Virus record (IMG/VR): IMGVR_UViG_3300036859_000864
Location: 1 to 64,000 of that record
DNA from: a virus
Reading direction: 5' to 3' (one strand)
Length of the DNA stretch: 64,000 nt
The notes under the pieces: model-generated
Told to the model about the DNA's origin: nothing
Database searches by the model: none
Seen by the model: only the letters and a program-made list of their open reading frames with translations
Shown here: one piece after another, positions 40,103 to 48,047 of the stretch
Numbering within the stretch: position 1 is the stretch's first letter
Layout: each line of letters starts with the position of its first letter
Position numbers and translations under genes: made by a program

Positions 40103-40770
40103 AGTTCCTCTTTCGTTCGGTTTCTTTCGAATTCGCGGAATTGACGTAGGGCTGCTAGTTCGACCGGAGATCGCGGATCAGAGCCGCCAGCTCGTGCCAC
40201 CAGATGTTCTGCGGCGGCCGGTTCTGAAACACCGTCGCGAGCTTCGGGTACTTCGACCATACGATCGTTTCCTTCAGGTGCCGCGCCGCTTCCGTCTTCG
40301 CCGCTTCCTCCGCGTCTTTCATCTTTCTCGACCTCCGGATTGTAGATTGCGAAGCGCCGCCGCTGCTGCCGGTACGTCAGCGAGCGGAAGCGCTCGTTGT
40401 CTTCACGGCACGCATCGTCGAGCGTGTCGATGTTGTCGAGTAGAGCCCACAGCTCATCGCGCTGCTTGCAAATCTCGTTGTATGTGACCTCGGCCCGAGA
40501 CGGGGTAGGCTGTTTTAGCGAAGGAGGCACCAACGTCGAACGACGCTTCAGACAATCGGCGACGTCATCCGCCATTGCTTCGATGCCGGCGTTGAAGCCA
40601 TTTCGGTAGGCGATACGGGTAGCCTCGACACCGGCGACGGTCATCTGCGCTTTCTCACGCTCGAACTCCGCGGTGACACGATCGAACTCGCTCTTCATCG
40701 AGAGACGTTCGGCCTCGAGCGCGCGGGCGACGGCGGCGTCGCGTTCTTCTTTCAGATCTCGGTATCTCAT
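40045..40770 (-). CDS. coiled-coil protein with suspect C-terminus
   Basis: The 241-residue frame begins MRYRDLKEERDAAVARALEA. It is clearly protein-like to about residue 150 (RQQRRRFAIYNPEVEK), then turns into a Gly/Ser/Arg-rich sequence lacking coding character. Exactly there, another frame opens with a good ribosome-binding site (next entry). Either the two genes overlap extensively or a frameshift has extended this frame. It is ATGA-coupled upstream. Confidence 0.55.
   Translation of the reverse strand: MRYRDLKEERDAAVARALEAERLSMKSEFDRVTAEFEREKAQMTVAGVEATRIAYRNGFNAGIEAMADDVADCLKRRSTLVPPSLKQPTPSRAEVTYNEICKQRDELWALLDNIDTLDDACREDNERFRSLTYRQQRRRFAIYNPEVEKDERRGGSGEDGSGAAPEGNDRMVEVPEARDGVSEPAAAEHLVARAGGSDPRSPVELAALRQFREFERNRTKEELCATQDSTTMGSTAVKPVT
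40155..40322 (-). CDS. 55-residue protein embedded in another frame
   Basis: The frame begins MKDAEEAAKTEAARHLKETI and includes SKYPKLATVFQNRPPQNIWW. GGAGG lies 10 nt before the ATG. Its sequence looks more protein-like than the overlapping frame of the preceding entry. It may be a separate gene or the shifted C-terminus of its neighbour. Confidence 0.55.
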   Translation of the reverse strand: MKDAEEAAKTEAARHLKETIVWSKYPKLATVFQNRPPQNIWWHELAALIRDLRSN

Positions 40771-40916
40771 CGTCTGCACTCGCAATGTTCCCGCGCGTGA
40801 CGTTGCGCGATCTCTTCGGGGCTTTCGTAGACGAACGCCACGTACATCACGACCCACATCGTGACGAGAGCGACAGTCCAGAGCAGGATCCGAAATAGAA
40901 CTCGAAGCAGCGTCAT
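40767..40916 (-). CDS. 49-residue single-pass membrane protein
   Basis: The frame begins MTLLRVLFRILLWTVALVTM and has one long hydrophobic segment, then an acidic/His tail with CEC. ATGA overlaps at both ends tie it into the operon. Confidence 0.6.
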   Translation of the reverse strand: MTLLRVLFRILLWTVALVTMWVVMYVAFVYESPEEIAQRHAREHCECRR

Positions 40917-41110
40917 CGCTTTTTCGCGCGTTTGGGCTTCACGATGCCGAGCTCCGTTTCGAGGACGGCCGCGCCGCGTTCGATCGCCGCGCGAATCGCG
41001 TGTGACCTCGAGAGATGTGCTCCCGCGGCCCGCTCGGACATGACCTCGGCGATCCGATCCATACGTACGAGCAGTTCGTCGGAGAATCGAATGGCGCGGG
41101 GCTGTGTCAT
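40913..41110 (-). CDS. ribbon-helix-helix protein
   Basis: The 65 residues read MTQPRAIRFSDELLVRMDRI and SRSHAIRAAIERGAAVLETE, the CopG/MetJ-type strand-helix-helix, with a lysine/arginine tail. It is likely a DNA-binding regulator. Confidence 0.65.
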   Translation of the reverse strand: MTQPRAIRFSDELLVRMDRIAEVMSERAAGAHLSRSHAIRAAIERGAAVLETELGIVKPKRAKKR

Positions 41111-41127
41111 GCGGGAGTTACTCTGTA

Positions 41128-41367
41128 TTAGCCCGTATCCGAAGTCAAGGGGGTCGCTGGCGTTTCGGGACTCGGCGTCAAAAATGGCAGGATACGATCG
41201 AGCCGAAGGACACCGCGACGTGCGGCGCTCGTCAACAGTACGGCCAGCTCGGCTTCACAATCACGCGATACTTCGAGCCGTGCGAACAGCCTAGGGTCTT
41301 CTATGACATCGCCGCTGTAGAAGTCTGCGCCTGAACCCAAAACTCGCTCTCGAATCTGTTTGGACAT
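41128..41367 (-). CDS. hypothetical protein
   Basis: GGAG lies about 9 nt upstream of the ATG at 41367. The 79 residues begin MSKQIRERVLGSGADFYSGD. It follows the nuclease gene by 2 nt. No family was recognised. Confidence 0.55.
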   Translation of the reverse strand: MSKQIRERVLGSGADFYSGDVIEDPRLFARLEVSRDCEAELAVLLTSAARRGVLRLDRILPFLTPSPETPATPLTSDTG

Positions 41368-41369
41368 TT

Positions 41370-42572
41370 TCACTTCTCCGCTACGAGCATTTCTCGAGTC
41401 GCCTCTCGAATCACGCCCTTCTTTCGAAGTTGCGCGAGGAGCTTCTCGCCGGCAACCTTGCCGAGTGCCTCGATGACACTCTTCTTCGAGAGCGTCTCGT
41501 AGGTTTGCTCTTGAATGGCGAGCACCTTTCCGTCCTTCGTTTCTATGACCGCTCCGAGCCGCACGAGGCGCTTGAGCTCTGCGGAGCCTGCCTTCTCGAG
41601 TTCCCGGAACCTCTTGAGCATGTCGTAGAGCGCGCCGGCGCGCATCTCGAGCATCCCCTCGGGTGGAGGTTCGGTCGGGAGCGCGCACAGCGCGTTCGGG
41701 TCGATGGGCTCCAACATGAGCTTGTTCGCAGCCGCGGTGAGCACCTCGGCGCTCTCGACGAGAAGGTGTGCGGCGGCGGCAGGGCATCCGATGCGCGCCG
41801 GACAGCGTTTGCAGTATTCATCGGGGCGCAAGAAGCCCCCTCCGATACGATCGAACGCGGCGTGGAGCTCCTTCGCGTGGGCGCGCTGGTCTTCGATCTC
41901 GAACGGCTCCGCGTACACCATAGGGAGCCCCTTGCGATCCGCGTGGAAGATCCCAAGCTCTCCGTGCAGTGACGATCCGGCTGCGAGCCCGAGCGTGCGC
42001 AACTGCGGAACCGTTGCCGGACGTGCGAAGCGAACGTCTTCGTCTTTCGCGACCCAGCTCTCGAAGATACCCGTCTTGTGATCGATGATGACCCTGCGTT
42101 TCCGGTTGGCGTTCTGCGCAATGAGATCGATAGTGCCGGGCAGCTCGCCCTCATCGACGTCGTACACATGGTCCTCGTCGTGCGCTTCGATGGCGCGCGC
42201 CTTCCAGGTGCCGTCCGCTTGAGAGCGTACCGCGTACGCCGTCTCGATTTCAGCGATCTCGAGCTTCTCGCGGGTGAGCCAATTGCGGAGCACCTTCACG
42301 CTGCTCTTGACGTGCCCGGCGAGCTCCGCTCGGGCTTCTTTGACGTCGTAGCGCTTGGAGGCGCGATCAATTTCCTTCGTGTACGGCCCGACGCTCTTCT
42401 CGAGCGGCTTCTTCGCCGGCGCACGTAGACACGCGGCGAGTACCTGATGGAACGCTGATCCGTACCTCGCGGGTTCGCCGGGCTCATCTGGAACGGCCTC
42501 GAGCGCCGGATCGAACGGACGCTGGCAGAGGAGAAGCAATTCGGTTTTCGACGCGGACGGTTGGAGGCCCAC
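41370..42572 (-). CDS. PD-(D/E)XK nuclease, Cas4/RecB-like
   Basis: The 400-residue protein has the RecB-type pattern GTIDLIAQNANRKRRVIIDHKTG (Asp, then DHK as the D-x-K core), RYGSAFHQVLAACL upstream, and a C-terminal CKRCPARIGCPA cluster that suggests an Fe-S site as in Cas4/AddB. It probably processes DNA ends in phage recombination. The GTG start overlaps the upstream TAG. Confidence 0.75.
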   Translation of the reverse strand: MGLQPSASKTELLLLCQRPFDPALEAVPDEPGEPARYGSAFHQVLAACLRAPAKKPLEKSVGPYTKEIDRASKRYDVKEARAELAGHVKSSVKVLRNWLTREKLEIAEIETAYAVRSQADGTWKARAIEAHDEDHVYDVDEGELPGTIDLIAQNANRKRRVIIDHKTGIFESWVAKDEDVRFARPATVPQLRTLGLAAGSSLHGELGIFHADRKGLPMVYAEPFEIEDQRAHAKELHAAFDRIGGGFLRPDEYCKRCPARIGCPAAAAHLLVESAEVLTAAANKLMLEPIDPNALCALPTEPPPEGMLEMRAGALYDMLKRFRELEKAGSAELKRLVRLGAVIETKDGKVLAIQEQTYETLSKKSVIEALGKVAGEKLLAQLRKKGVIREATREMLVAEK

Positions 42573-42973
42573 TACAGCACCTTGACCTCTCCACGTTCCA
42601 CTTGATCGGCGAGCACCTCAAGATTCGGGCTGACGGAGTACAACGAAGCGCGTGCCGTCGCTGCGGCCCACCGAATCGCGCGCGCTTGTGCCTCGCGCTC
42701 GCGAATGTTGTGCGCCGGTTGAGCCCAACAGACGAACGGAAGAAGCGCCTCTTCTAGGTCTCCTTTTCTACGAGACACCTCCTTCCAAACCGCGAATACA
42801 CGCTCCGCCAATGCGGTCGCCGTTTCCGGGCGCGGGTCTGTGTCGCCCCGACAGAGAAGCGGCGTGCGCAACGGCTCGGATGGCTTGAGATCAGACGTGT
42901 TGGGTGGCTTGAGGTCGGGCGTGATCGTCAACGTGATCACACCCTCGGGGCTCGTGACGTGCTCTATCTTCAC
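42572..42973 (-). CDS. hypothetical protein
   Basis: The GTG at 42973 has GGAG 6 nt upstream, giving 133 residues beginning MKIEHVTSPEGVITLTITPD. A duplicated (D/S)DLKP phrase and a helical C-terminal half (AVWKEVSRRKGDLEEALLPF) follow. The 5' part overlaps the preceding gene by 83 nt in another frame. Confidence 0.55.
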   Translation of the reverse strand: MKIEHVTSPEGVITLTITPDLKPPNTSDLKPSEPLRTPLLCRGDTDPRPETATALAERVFAVWKEVSRRKGDLEEALLPFVCWAQPAHNIREREAQARAIRWAAATARASLYSVSPNLEVLADQVERGEVKVL

Positions 42974-43418
42974 CGACTTCTCCTTTTCTCGACTCGAGAC
43001 GCTTGGCGGCTTCGGCGCAACGATGTTGCGGGGCATGAGCCCCACACGCATCGCACGCGCGGCCTCTTCGTAAATGTACTGGCAACGGCGGCTGCTTGAC
43101 CCGATGGTAGCGCGCGGAGTTGGAGGCGCGCATGCGCTCCCGTTCGACATCGGTAGGCGCACGACGGTTCGGTAAAGAGAAATTCTCCGGAGGCACTTTG
43201 CCGGGGAGCACACAACGGTGCGTCAAGCTTCTCGAGCCGCAAGCTTCACAACAGTAGGTAGTAGAGACGCGCCTTGGAGCGCTACTCGGCGCGCGCTCTT
43301 CTCGTCCCTTGCGATGAATGATGTTGAACGCCGTGCGCTCGTTGTACGTGCAGAAGTAGCTCGAGTGCTGCTGCGCTTCGCTGAACAACTCTAGAATACC
43401 GGCCTGGAGATCGATCAC
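42891..43418 (-). CDS. twin zinc-knuckle protein
   Basis: The GTG at 43418 overlaps the upstream stop (GTGA). The 175 residues contain two similar modules, CEACGSRSLTHRC and CDACGAHAPQHRC, about 60 residues apart, which supports this frame. The last 40 residues overlap the next gene and are less protein-like. A nucleic-acid-binding role is inferred. Confidence 0.55.
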   Translation of the reverse strand: MIDLQAGILELFSEAQQHSSYFCTYNERTAFNIIHRKGREERAPSSAPRRVSTTYCCEACGSRSLTHRCVLPGKVPPENFSLPNRRAPTDVERERMRASNSARYHRVKQPPLPVHLRRGRACDACGAHAPQHRCAEAAKRLESRKGEVGEDRARHEPRGCDHVDDHARPQATQHV

Positions 43419-43573
43419 GAACGGGCGCTCCACTTCGGGCGATAGCGGTGAGGCGCCGCGATGAACCGCTTGTCGATGGGACCGAGCACTGTGAGCTCCG
43501 AGAGTTCAACGATCCACGCTTCTAAGACGTAACGCACTTCCACGTTCCTTTCGTTATAGAGACCGACGCGCAC
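43415..43573 (-). CDS. small hypothetical protein, start uncertain
   Basis: The coding sense is clear in NERNVEVRYVLEAWIVELSE. No ATG is available: candidates are GTG at 43573, GTG at 43543 and TTG at 43651. I chose 43573 because the region further upstream is occupied by a repeat element. Confidence 0.45.
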   Translation of the reverse strand: MRVGLYNERNVEVRYVLEAWIVELSELTVLGPIDKRFIAAPHRYRPKWSARS

Positions 43574-43580
43574 GATTTCT

Positions 43581-43693
43581 TCCTCCAACCCCTCCAACCT
43601 CGATTTGAGTTTTGGAGGGGCCGTAGAGAGACGGCAGAGAGCTCTGTACAATAATAGTTTGTAAACCCGATCCTAGGTTGGAGGGTTGGAGGA
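43581..43693. repeat. 19-bp inverted repeat built of GGTTGGAG units
   Basis: TCCTCCAACC-CC-TCCAACCT (43581-43600) and its complement AGGTTGGAGGGTTGGAGGA (43675-43693) differ by one inserted C. Each arm is itself a tandem of GGTTGGAG. Between them lie another TTGGAGGGG and an AT-rich patch (ACAATAATAGTTTGTAAAC). It lies directly downstream of the VirE-type helicase gene, a typical place for an origin or an initiator-binding array. Confidence 0.5.
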
Positions 43694-43694
43694 T

Positions 43695-44981
43695 CTATTT
43701 TGCTACCGAACGCTTCTTCTTGAGAGGCCGAGGACCACGATACGCCGGGGAAAGATCGGGTTTCGGCGGCACAGCAGGCAGGTAGCGACGAGAGTCATCG
43801 GCGCCGCGCTGGACGACGGTCCACCCGATGGCCCGGAGCACTTTCCCCGCCTTGGTCTGAGCGGAGCGGTCTTGGATGTCCTTCCGCATGCCGATGGCTT
43901 TGGTGAGCAACTCTTCGGTCGTCACGCCCTTCACGGTGCGGTTGTGCTCGGCGAGCCAGTCGCGGAAGTGCTTCTCCCACGGCTCACGTTCTCGCCGCTT
44001 GTCGGCCTCTTCCGCCGCTGCCCTGAGCAGCTTCGGGTCGTGCAAGTGCCACGGCTCGTTCTTACGGTACCTCGCGAGAGCCTCGGCCCACAGTTGGTCG
44101 CGCTCGGCGCGCACCGTCTTGAGATCGACCTTCTCGACGACCACCGGTTGAAAGCGCCGTGAGCCGGTCGGGTCGTTGAGATAGCCTTCGCTCGGATTGA
44201 CGGTCCCGACGAAGATGCACTGCCTCGGGAAGTCGATCGTCGCCTTGCCGTACGAAGGGCGGTAGCTGTCTGTAGTCGACGAGACGAACGCCTTCACGCG
44301 CGAGAGCTCCACACGTCCGAGGGCATCGAGCTCGCTCCACTCGATGATCCATCGACGTCGAAGCGCCTGGTAGCCATCCTTGGTGCCCGGCGTGAACAAC
44401 GTATCGAGGAACCAGAGATCAGAAGCGAGGATACGGAAGAGCGTACTCTTGCCGGCGTTCTGCGGCCCCTCGAGCACGAGCATCGTGTCGACCTTCTCGC
44501 CCGGCTTGAAGACTCGAGCGACGGCCGACAAGAAGAAGTTCTTCGTGACAGCGCGCACGTAGGGTGTGTCTTCCGCGTGCGCGACGCGAATGAGAAAGTC
44601 GTCGATGCGTGGTTTTCGATCCCACCGCAGATCGTTCAGGTAGTCGCGCACCGGGTGCGAGTTCCAACGATCGGCTATGAGCTGCACCGCTTCTTCAACG
44701 ACGCTCGTGTGGATCGGACAGTTGTACTCTCGCGTGATCCACGCGACGGCGCGTCGAGAGTCGTTCTGGTTCCAATCGCCGAGTGTCGTATCCTCCGGCG
44801 CCGTGTCCTCAGCCCACGGCGGTTCCTTCTTCTTGACGACAACGCCGGCGAAGGCGTCGTACGCGATCACGTTGTGCCACTCACTCCGATGCGTGAGGAT
44901 AGCAACGGCGTTGCTGAGGCACGGTACGTACTTCTCCTTGTTCTTGAGCAGACACGTATCCCACGGAGCTTTCTTCGCCAA
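43695..44981 (-). CDS. VirE/VapE-family helicase
   Basis: The 428-residue protein has VLEGPQNAGKSTLFRILA (Walker A), RWIIEWSELDAL (Walker B), CIFVGTVNPSEGYLNDPTGS and RRFQPVVVEKVDL. These are the conserved blocks of the virulence-associated E (VirE/VapE) ATPase domain used as replicative helicases by phages and islands. It starts with TTG, with AAAGGG upstream. It probably works with the primase at 48-49.5 kb. Confidence 0.8.
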   Translation of the reverse strand: MAKKAPWDTCLLKNKEKYVPCLSNAVAILTHRSEWHNVIAYDAFAGVVVKKKEPPWAEDTAPEDTTLGDWNQNDSRRAVAWITREYNCPIHTSVVEEAVQLIADRWNSHPVRDYLNDLRWDRKPRIDDFLIRVAHAEDTPYVRAVTKNFFLSAVARVFKPGEKVDTMLVLEGPQNAGKSTLFRILASDLWFLDTLFTPGTKDGYQALRRRWIIEWSELDALGRVELSRVKAFVSSTTDSYRPSYGKATIDFPRQCIFVGTVNPSEGYLNDPTGSRRFQPVVVEKVDLKTVRAERDQLWAEALARYRKNEPWHLHDPKLLRAAAEEADKRREREPWEKHFRDWLAEHNRTVKGVTTEELLTKAIGMRKDIQDRSAQTKAGKVLRAIGWTVVQRGADDSRRYLPAVPPKPDLSPAYRGPRPLKKKRSVAK

Positions 44982-45112
44982 TGCTCAGAGCCCTTTCCCG
45001 AATTTCGACGGTTTCGACGGTGAGAAGCGATGCTAACCCCGAGCAGCGCTGACGGTCAAGCCTCTCTACGCAGGGCTTGTTCTGCCTGTAAACATTTGTT
45101 ACACCTACCGGT
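44982..45112. promoter_or_regulatory. divergent promoter/operator region
   Basis: Minus strand: TTGACC (45054-45059), 17-nt spacer, TTAGCA (45031-45036), driving the helicase and the large minus block. Plus strand: TTGTTC is followed by an AT-rich patch containing the palindrome TGTAA-N7-TTACA (45087-45103) just before the RHH gene, a likely autoregulatory operator. Confidence 0.5.
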
Positions 45113-45322
45113 ATGCCTGAAGCCGAAGTCATGGTCGCCACGCGCGTGAGCAAACCGCTCCACGCTAAAATCCTGAAACGACAACGCGCGTTGAAGAGCC
45201 TCACCGGCATCGAGCCCAGCGTCAGCGCGGTCGTACGAGCGATGATCGAAGAAGCGGCATCGAACGACGAACCGAAAAGACGACGCTCGAGACGCGCTGA
45301 AACGATGGTTTCGGCGCGATGA
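45113..45322 (+). CDS. ribbon-helix-helix regulator
   Basis: The 69 residues read EVMVATRVSKPLHAKILKRQ (strand then helix) and PSVSAVVRAMIEEAA (second helix), with a basic tail. It is the first gene right of the divergent control region, so it probably regulates that promoter. It is coupled to the HNH gene. Confidence 0.6.
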   Translation: MPEAEVMVATRVSKPLHAKILKRQRALKSLTGIEPSVSAVVRAMIEEAASNDEPKRRRSRRAETMVSAR

Positions 45323-45840
45323 GTGTCACGGCGGTCACGTCGATAAGCCGCCCCTCCACTCGAAGTTCCGCACGAAGAAGCCCCACGGCAGGCAACCGTG
45401 GGCAAGGGAGCAAGTGGCTCTGGTTCGTAACACGTCGTCGAATCTACGAGCGAGATCGTTGGCGGTGCGTGTGGTGCCATTGTGGAGTAGCACAGCTCGG
45501 CATGCGCGGCGTCGAAGGTGTGTCCGTCGACGGCGTCGTGTTCACCGATGGGATGCAACTACGGCAAGCTTCGATCGATCATGTCGTACCGCGCTCGCGT
45601 GGAGGATCGAACCGTCCGAGCAACCTCATCACCTGTTGCATGCAATGCAACATGGCTCGAGGTGAACGTAGCGTACCTGCATTTGCGATAGTGCTCTGCG
45701 GCGTCAAAGATTCGGCGCTCGTGCGCGGGCTCCTCAAACACCTCGAACCCGTCCAACGGATCGTGCGCCGAGTCCGCGCGGCACAGAAACGCAAACTACC
45801 TCTCGGGAGAAAAGAAGAATGCCTAAAAGCAACTGGTTGA
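45319..45840 (+). CDS. HNH endonuclease
   Basis: The 173 residues contain ERDRWRCVWCHCGV, then ASIDHVVPRSRGGSNRPSNL and ITCCMQCNMARG: the HNH core with two CxxC zinc pairs. It may be a free-standing homing nuclease or a nicking enzyme for replication or packaging. The start overlaps the RHH gene (ATGA). Confidence 0.8.
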   Translation: MSVTAVTSISRPSTRSSARRSPTAGNRGQGSKWLWFVTRRRIYERDRWRCVWCHCGVAQLGMRGVEGVSVDGVVFTDGMQLRQASIDHVVPRSRGGSNRPSNLITCCMQCNMARGERSVPAFAIVLCGVKDSALVRGLLKHLEPVQRIVRRVRAAQKRKLPLGRKEECLKATG

Positions 45841-45929
45841 ACCCTCGAACGGTTCTCGTGACCTCCTTCGTCGTCTCGACGATCTTAGGTCTCTTCGTAG
45901 CGGTAGCGATGGCCAAAGGATGGCTGTAG
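45819..45929 (+). CDS. 36-residue membrane protein
   Basis: GGGAG lies about 9 nt upstream. The frame begins MPKSNWLNPRTVLVTSFVVS and has one transmembrane helix. It overlaps the end of the HNH gene by 22 nt. Confidence 0.5.
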   Translation: MPKSNWLNPRTVLVTSFVVSTILGLFVAVAMAKGWL

Positions 45930-45932
45930 CCC

Positions 45933-46169
45933 ATGCGCGATGAACTCATCGGGCGCTTCGTGTTCGTCGGTACCCAACCGGGGATCGTGAAAGAAGTCAC
46001 GCCGGAGGTGCCCGCTACGGACACGACGCCTGCGATGCCCTCCATGCTCAAGGTGAAGCTCTACAACGTGCCGAACAAGATGCGCGACGACAACGTCATC
46101 GTCGAAGTGGAGCGAGCTTCGAAAGAATGGCGCTTGAAGTACCCAGACCCGGAAGTGAGACGAGCATGA
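45933..46169 (+). CDS. small hypothetical protein
   Basis: The 78 residues begin MRDELIGRFVFVGTQPGIV and form a beta-rich mini-domain (SMLKVKLYNVPNKMRDDNVI). No family was recognised. Confidence 0.55.
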   Translation: MRDELIGRFVFVGTQPGIVKEVTPEVPATDTTPAMPSMLKVKLYNVPNKMRDDNVIVEVERASKEWRLKYPDPEVRRA

Positions 46170-46336
46170 AGCGCACAACGCTCTACTGGTGGTTGCGAAT
46201 GATCAGCGCGTGGCTCGGGGCGCACGTGGTGGTTCTGAGACTCTCCCGCGACGTGCTCCTCGCGGTGTCCGCAGCCACGCTGCTCGGCTCGTTTATGAAT
46301 TGGGCCGAAGTAACGTTTCGTCCGGAGCCCAAATGA
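46166..46336 (+). CDS. 56-residue membrane protein
   Basis: The ATG at 46166 overlaps the upstream stop (ATGA). The frame MKRTTLYWWLRMISAWLGAH leads into two hydrophobic helices. No family was recognised. Confidence 0.55.
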   Translation: MKRTTLYWWLRMISAWLGAHVVVLRLSRDVLLAVSAATLLGSFMNWAEVTFRPEPK

Positions 46337-46512
46337 TCTGGCTAGTGCTCTACGCGCTCGGCACCCTCGGGTTCGGCGGTCTCTTATTCGCGCTCGGACG
46401 TGACGACCACTCGTGGCCGGTGTTGGCGTTGATGGCGGTGGGGTGGCTGCCGTTGATCGTCGTGCTCGGGCTCATCGCGCTCTTGGCGAAGCTACTCGGA
46501 GACATGACCTGA
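46333..46512 (+). CDS. 59-residue two-helix membrane protein
   Basis: The ATG at 46333 overlaps the upstream stop (ATGA). Two hydrophobic helices (MIWLVLYALGTLGFGGLLFA, LMAVGWLPLIVVLGLIALLA) flank a short charged loop, a holin-like layout. It forms a cluster of three consecutive small membrane proteins. Confidence 0.55.
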   Translation: MIWLVLYALGTLGFGGLLFALGRDDHSWPVLALMAVGWLPLIVVLGLIALLAKLLGDMT

Positions 46513-46563
46513 TACGCACGTCACCCCGTTCAACTTCGAGTTCACGTAACCGGAAAGTAAGGA

Positions 46564-47724
46564 ATGAAAATGAATCACATCAAAATACTGTACATCGCGC
46601 TCATCGCATTGTCGGTCGGATGCTCACCGTCCGAAACCTCCGACACGCTTACTGCCGCCAAGAGCGCGCTGACATCGGACGCCTCTCCGCCGATCACGGT
46701 GTCCGTGGTACCGAGCGCGGCCACTGTTCAACTCGGAACTGATTTTCAATTTTCGGCCACCGTTACGAACGCGCAAGACACTTCCGTTGCCTGGTCTCTC
46801 TCGGAGAGCCCGGGGTGCGGGACGATCTCATCGTCCGGCTTGTACTCAGCTCCGACCAGCGCACGCAGCCCATGTCACGTCGTAGCGACATCCAATCAGG
46901 ACCCGTCGAAGAGCGGCTCGGCAGCCATCACGATGTCTTCGGGAAACGGAATGAGCTCGGGATGTGGGCTCACCGGGATGCGAACCGGCACGTTTCACAT
47001 GGCCACTAGAGACGGTAACTTCCTTCGCCGTGATTTCATGGTCATGGTGCCCGCAACGTACAACCCGACAGTCCCACTCGATCTCACGTTCGTGTACCAC
47101 GGCCTGAACCAGAACGAAGCTATCGCTGCAAGCTGGGGTATTCAGAACACGCCCGGCGCCGCTGCCGCGAGCATCTTCGTATTCCCTCAAGGACGCCAAA
47201 TCGGTACCGACGGAATCGGTTGGGATGACTCTTGCGGCGGGCACGACATGCCTTTCTTCGATCGCATGCTGTTGATCCTCGAGAGTAGCTACTGCATCAA
47301 CACCCAGAAAATCTTCGCCGCCGGGTTCTCTTGGGGCTGCGATCAAACCGTAGCTCTCTCGTGCTGTCGTGGTGACATCGTCCGTGCGGTCGGTGCGGCA
47401 TCGTGCTCGTATGCCTTCAATGATCCGAGTGACTACACGACGTACATGAACCTCGCATGCCCCACCGCTACCAACGCGGCCTACCGTTTCACGCACGATT
47501 CAAACTCCGATGGCGCGTACACGCTCCAAGAGTTCCAGTCGACCAGCGCTCTGATGCGATCCTTCAATTCGTGCGCAGCGACGTCCACCCCGACGTCCCC
47601 GAGCCCGTGCGTGTCCTACGACACGTGTACTCATCCGGTCGTCGAATGCGCGTACTCAGGTCTCGGGCACCAGCTTCCAGCAGGCTGGGGCACCGACACC
47701 TGGAACTTCTTCAACAGCCTCTAG
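46564..47724 (+). CDS. secreted esterase lipoprotein (PHB-depolymerase/feruloyl-esterase type)
   Basis: A lipoprotein-type signal ends near Cys20. Residues 45-125 are an Ig-like BIG domain (SAATVQLGTDFQFSATVT). Residues 140-386 are an alpha/beta hydrolase: RRDFMVMVPATYNP, FVYHGL (oxyanion), AAGFSWGCD (nucleophile Ser256), HDSNSDGAYT (candidate Asp312) and GLGHQLP (His). This matches LpqC/PHB-depolymerase-like esterases. Many Cys suggest disulfides outside the cell. It is monocistronic with its own terminator, a typical lysogenic-conversion gene. Confidence 0.75.
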   Translation: MKMNHIKILYIALIALSVGCSPSETSDTLTAAKSALTSDASPPITVSVVPSAATVQLGTDFQFSATVTNAQDTSVAWSLSESPGCGTISSSGLYSAPTSARSPCHVVATSNQDPSKSGSAAITMSSGNGMSSGCGLTGMRTGTFHMATRDGNFLRRDFMVMVPATYNPTVPLDLTFVYHGLNQNEAIAASWGIQNTPGAAAASIFVFPQGRQIGTDGIGWDDSCGGHDMPFFDRMLLILESSYCINTQKIFAAGFSWGCDQTVALSCCRGDIVRAVGAASCSYAFNDPSDYTTYMNLACPTATNAAYRFTHDSNSDGAYTLQEFQSTSALMRSFNSCAATSTPTSPSPCVSYDTCTHPVVECAYSGLGHQLPAGWGTDTWNFFNSL

Positions 47725-47733
47725 CGAAACCAC

Positions 47734-47770
47734 GAACGGCGCGAGCAGACGACACCTGCGCGCGCCGTTC
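47734..47770 (+). terminator. terminator after the esterase gene
   Basis: GAACGGCGCG (47734-47743) and CGCGCCGTTC (47761-47770) form a perfect 10-bp stem 9 nt past the stop, followed by TCTAGAAATAAAA. It isolates the esterase gene from the next operon. Confidence 0.6.
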
Positions 47771-47783
47771 TCTAGAAATAAAA

Positions 47784-48047
47784 ATGCCCGAGAACACACA
47801 CCGCCCGAACGCTCCTAGCGGCGTTGCTTCTATGAAGCTCTGCGAGAAGTGCGGGCCGCTCGTGTTCCGAACCGATCTCGACACGCTCGAGAAATTGCGC
47901 GAAGAGCTGTGCCCCGTGTGCAAGGCGCTCCTTCGGCTCCACACCATCGGGAAGAACCAGACCGGCGGCATACGCGCAGGCTCTATACGCGGCGGCCTCA
48001 ACAAGCGCGAGGCGAAGCTGCTTCGGAAGTACGGAAACCGCGTCTGA
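47784..48047 (+). CDS. zinc-ribbon protein
   Basis: The 87 residues include KLCEKCGPLVF and ELCPVCKALL, a four-Cys zinc ribbon, and a basic tail. A Met at 47832 is an alternative start. The stop overlaps the start of the primase gene (TGATG), suggesting co-translation. Confidence 0.6.
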   Translation: MPENTHRPNAPSGVASMKLCEKCGPLVFRTDLDTLEKLREELCPVCKALLRLHTIGKNQTGGIRAGSIRGGLNKREAKLLRKYGNRV

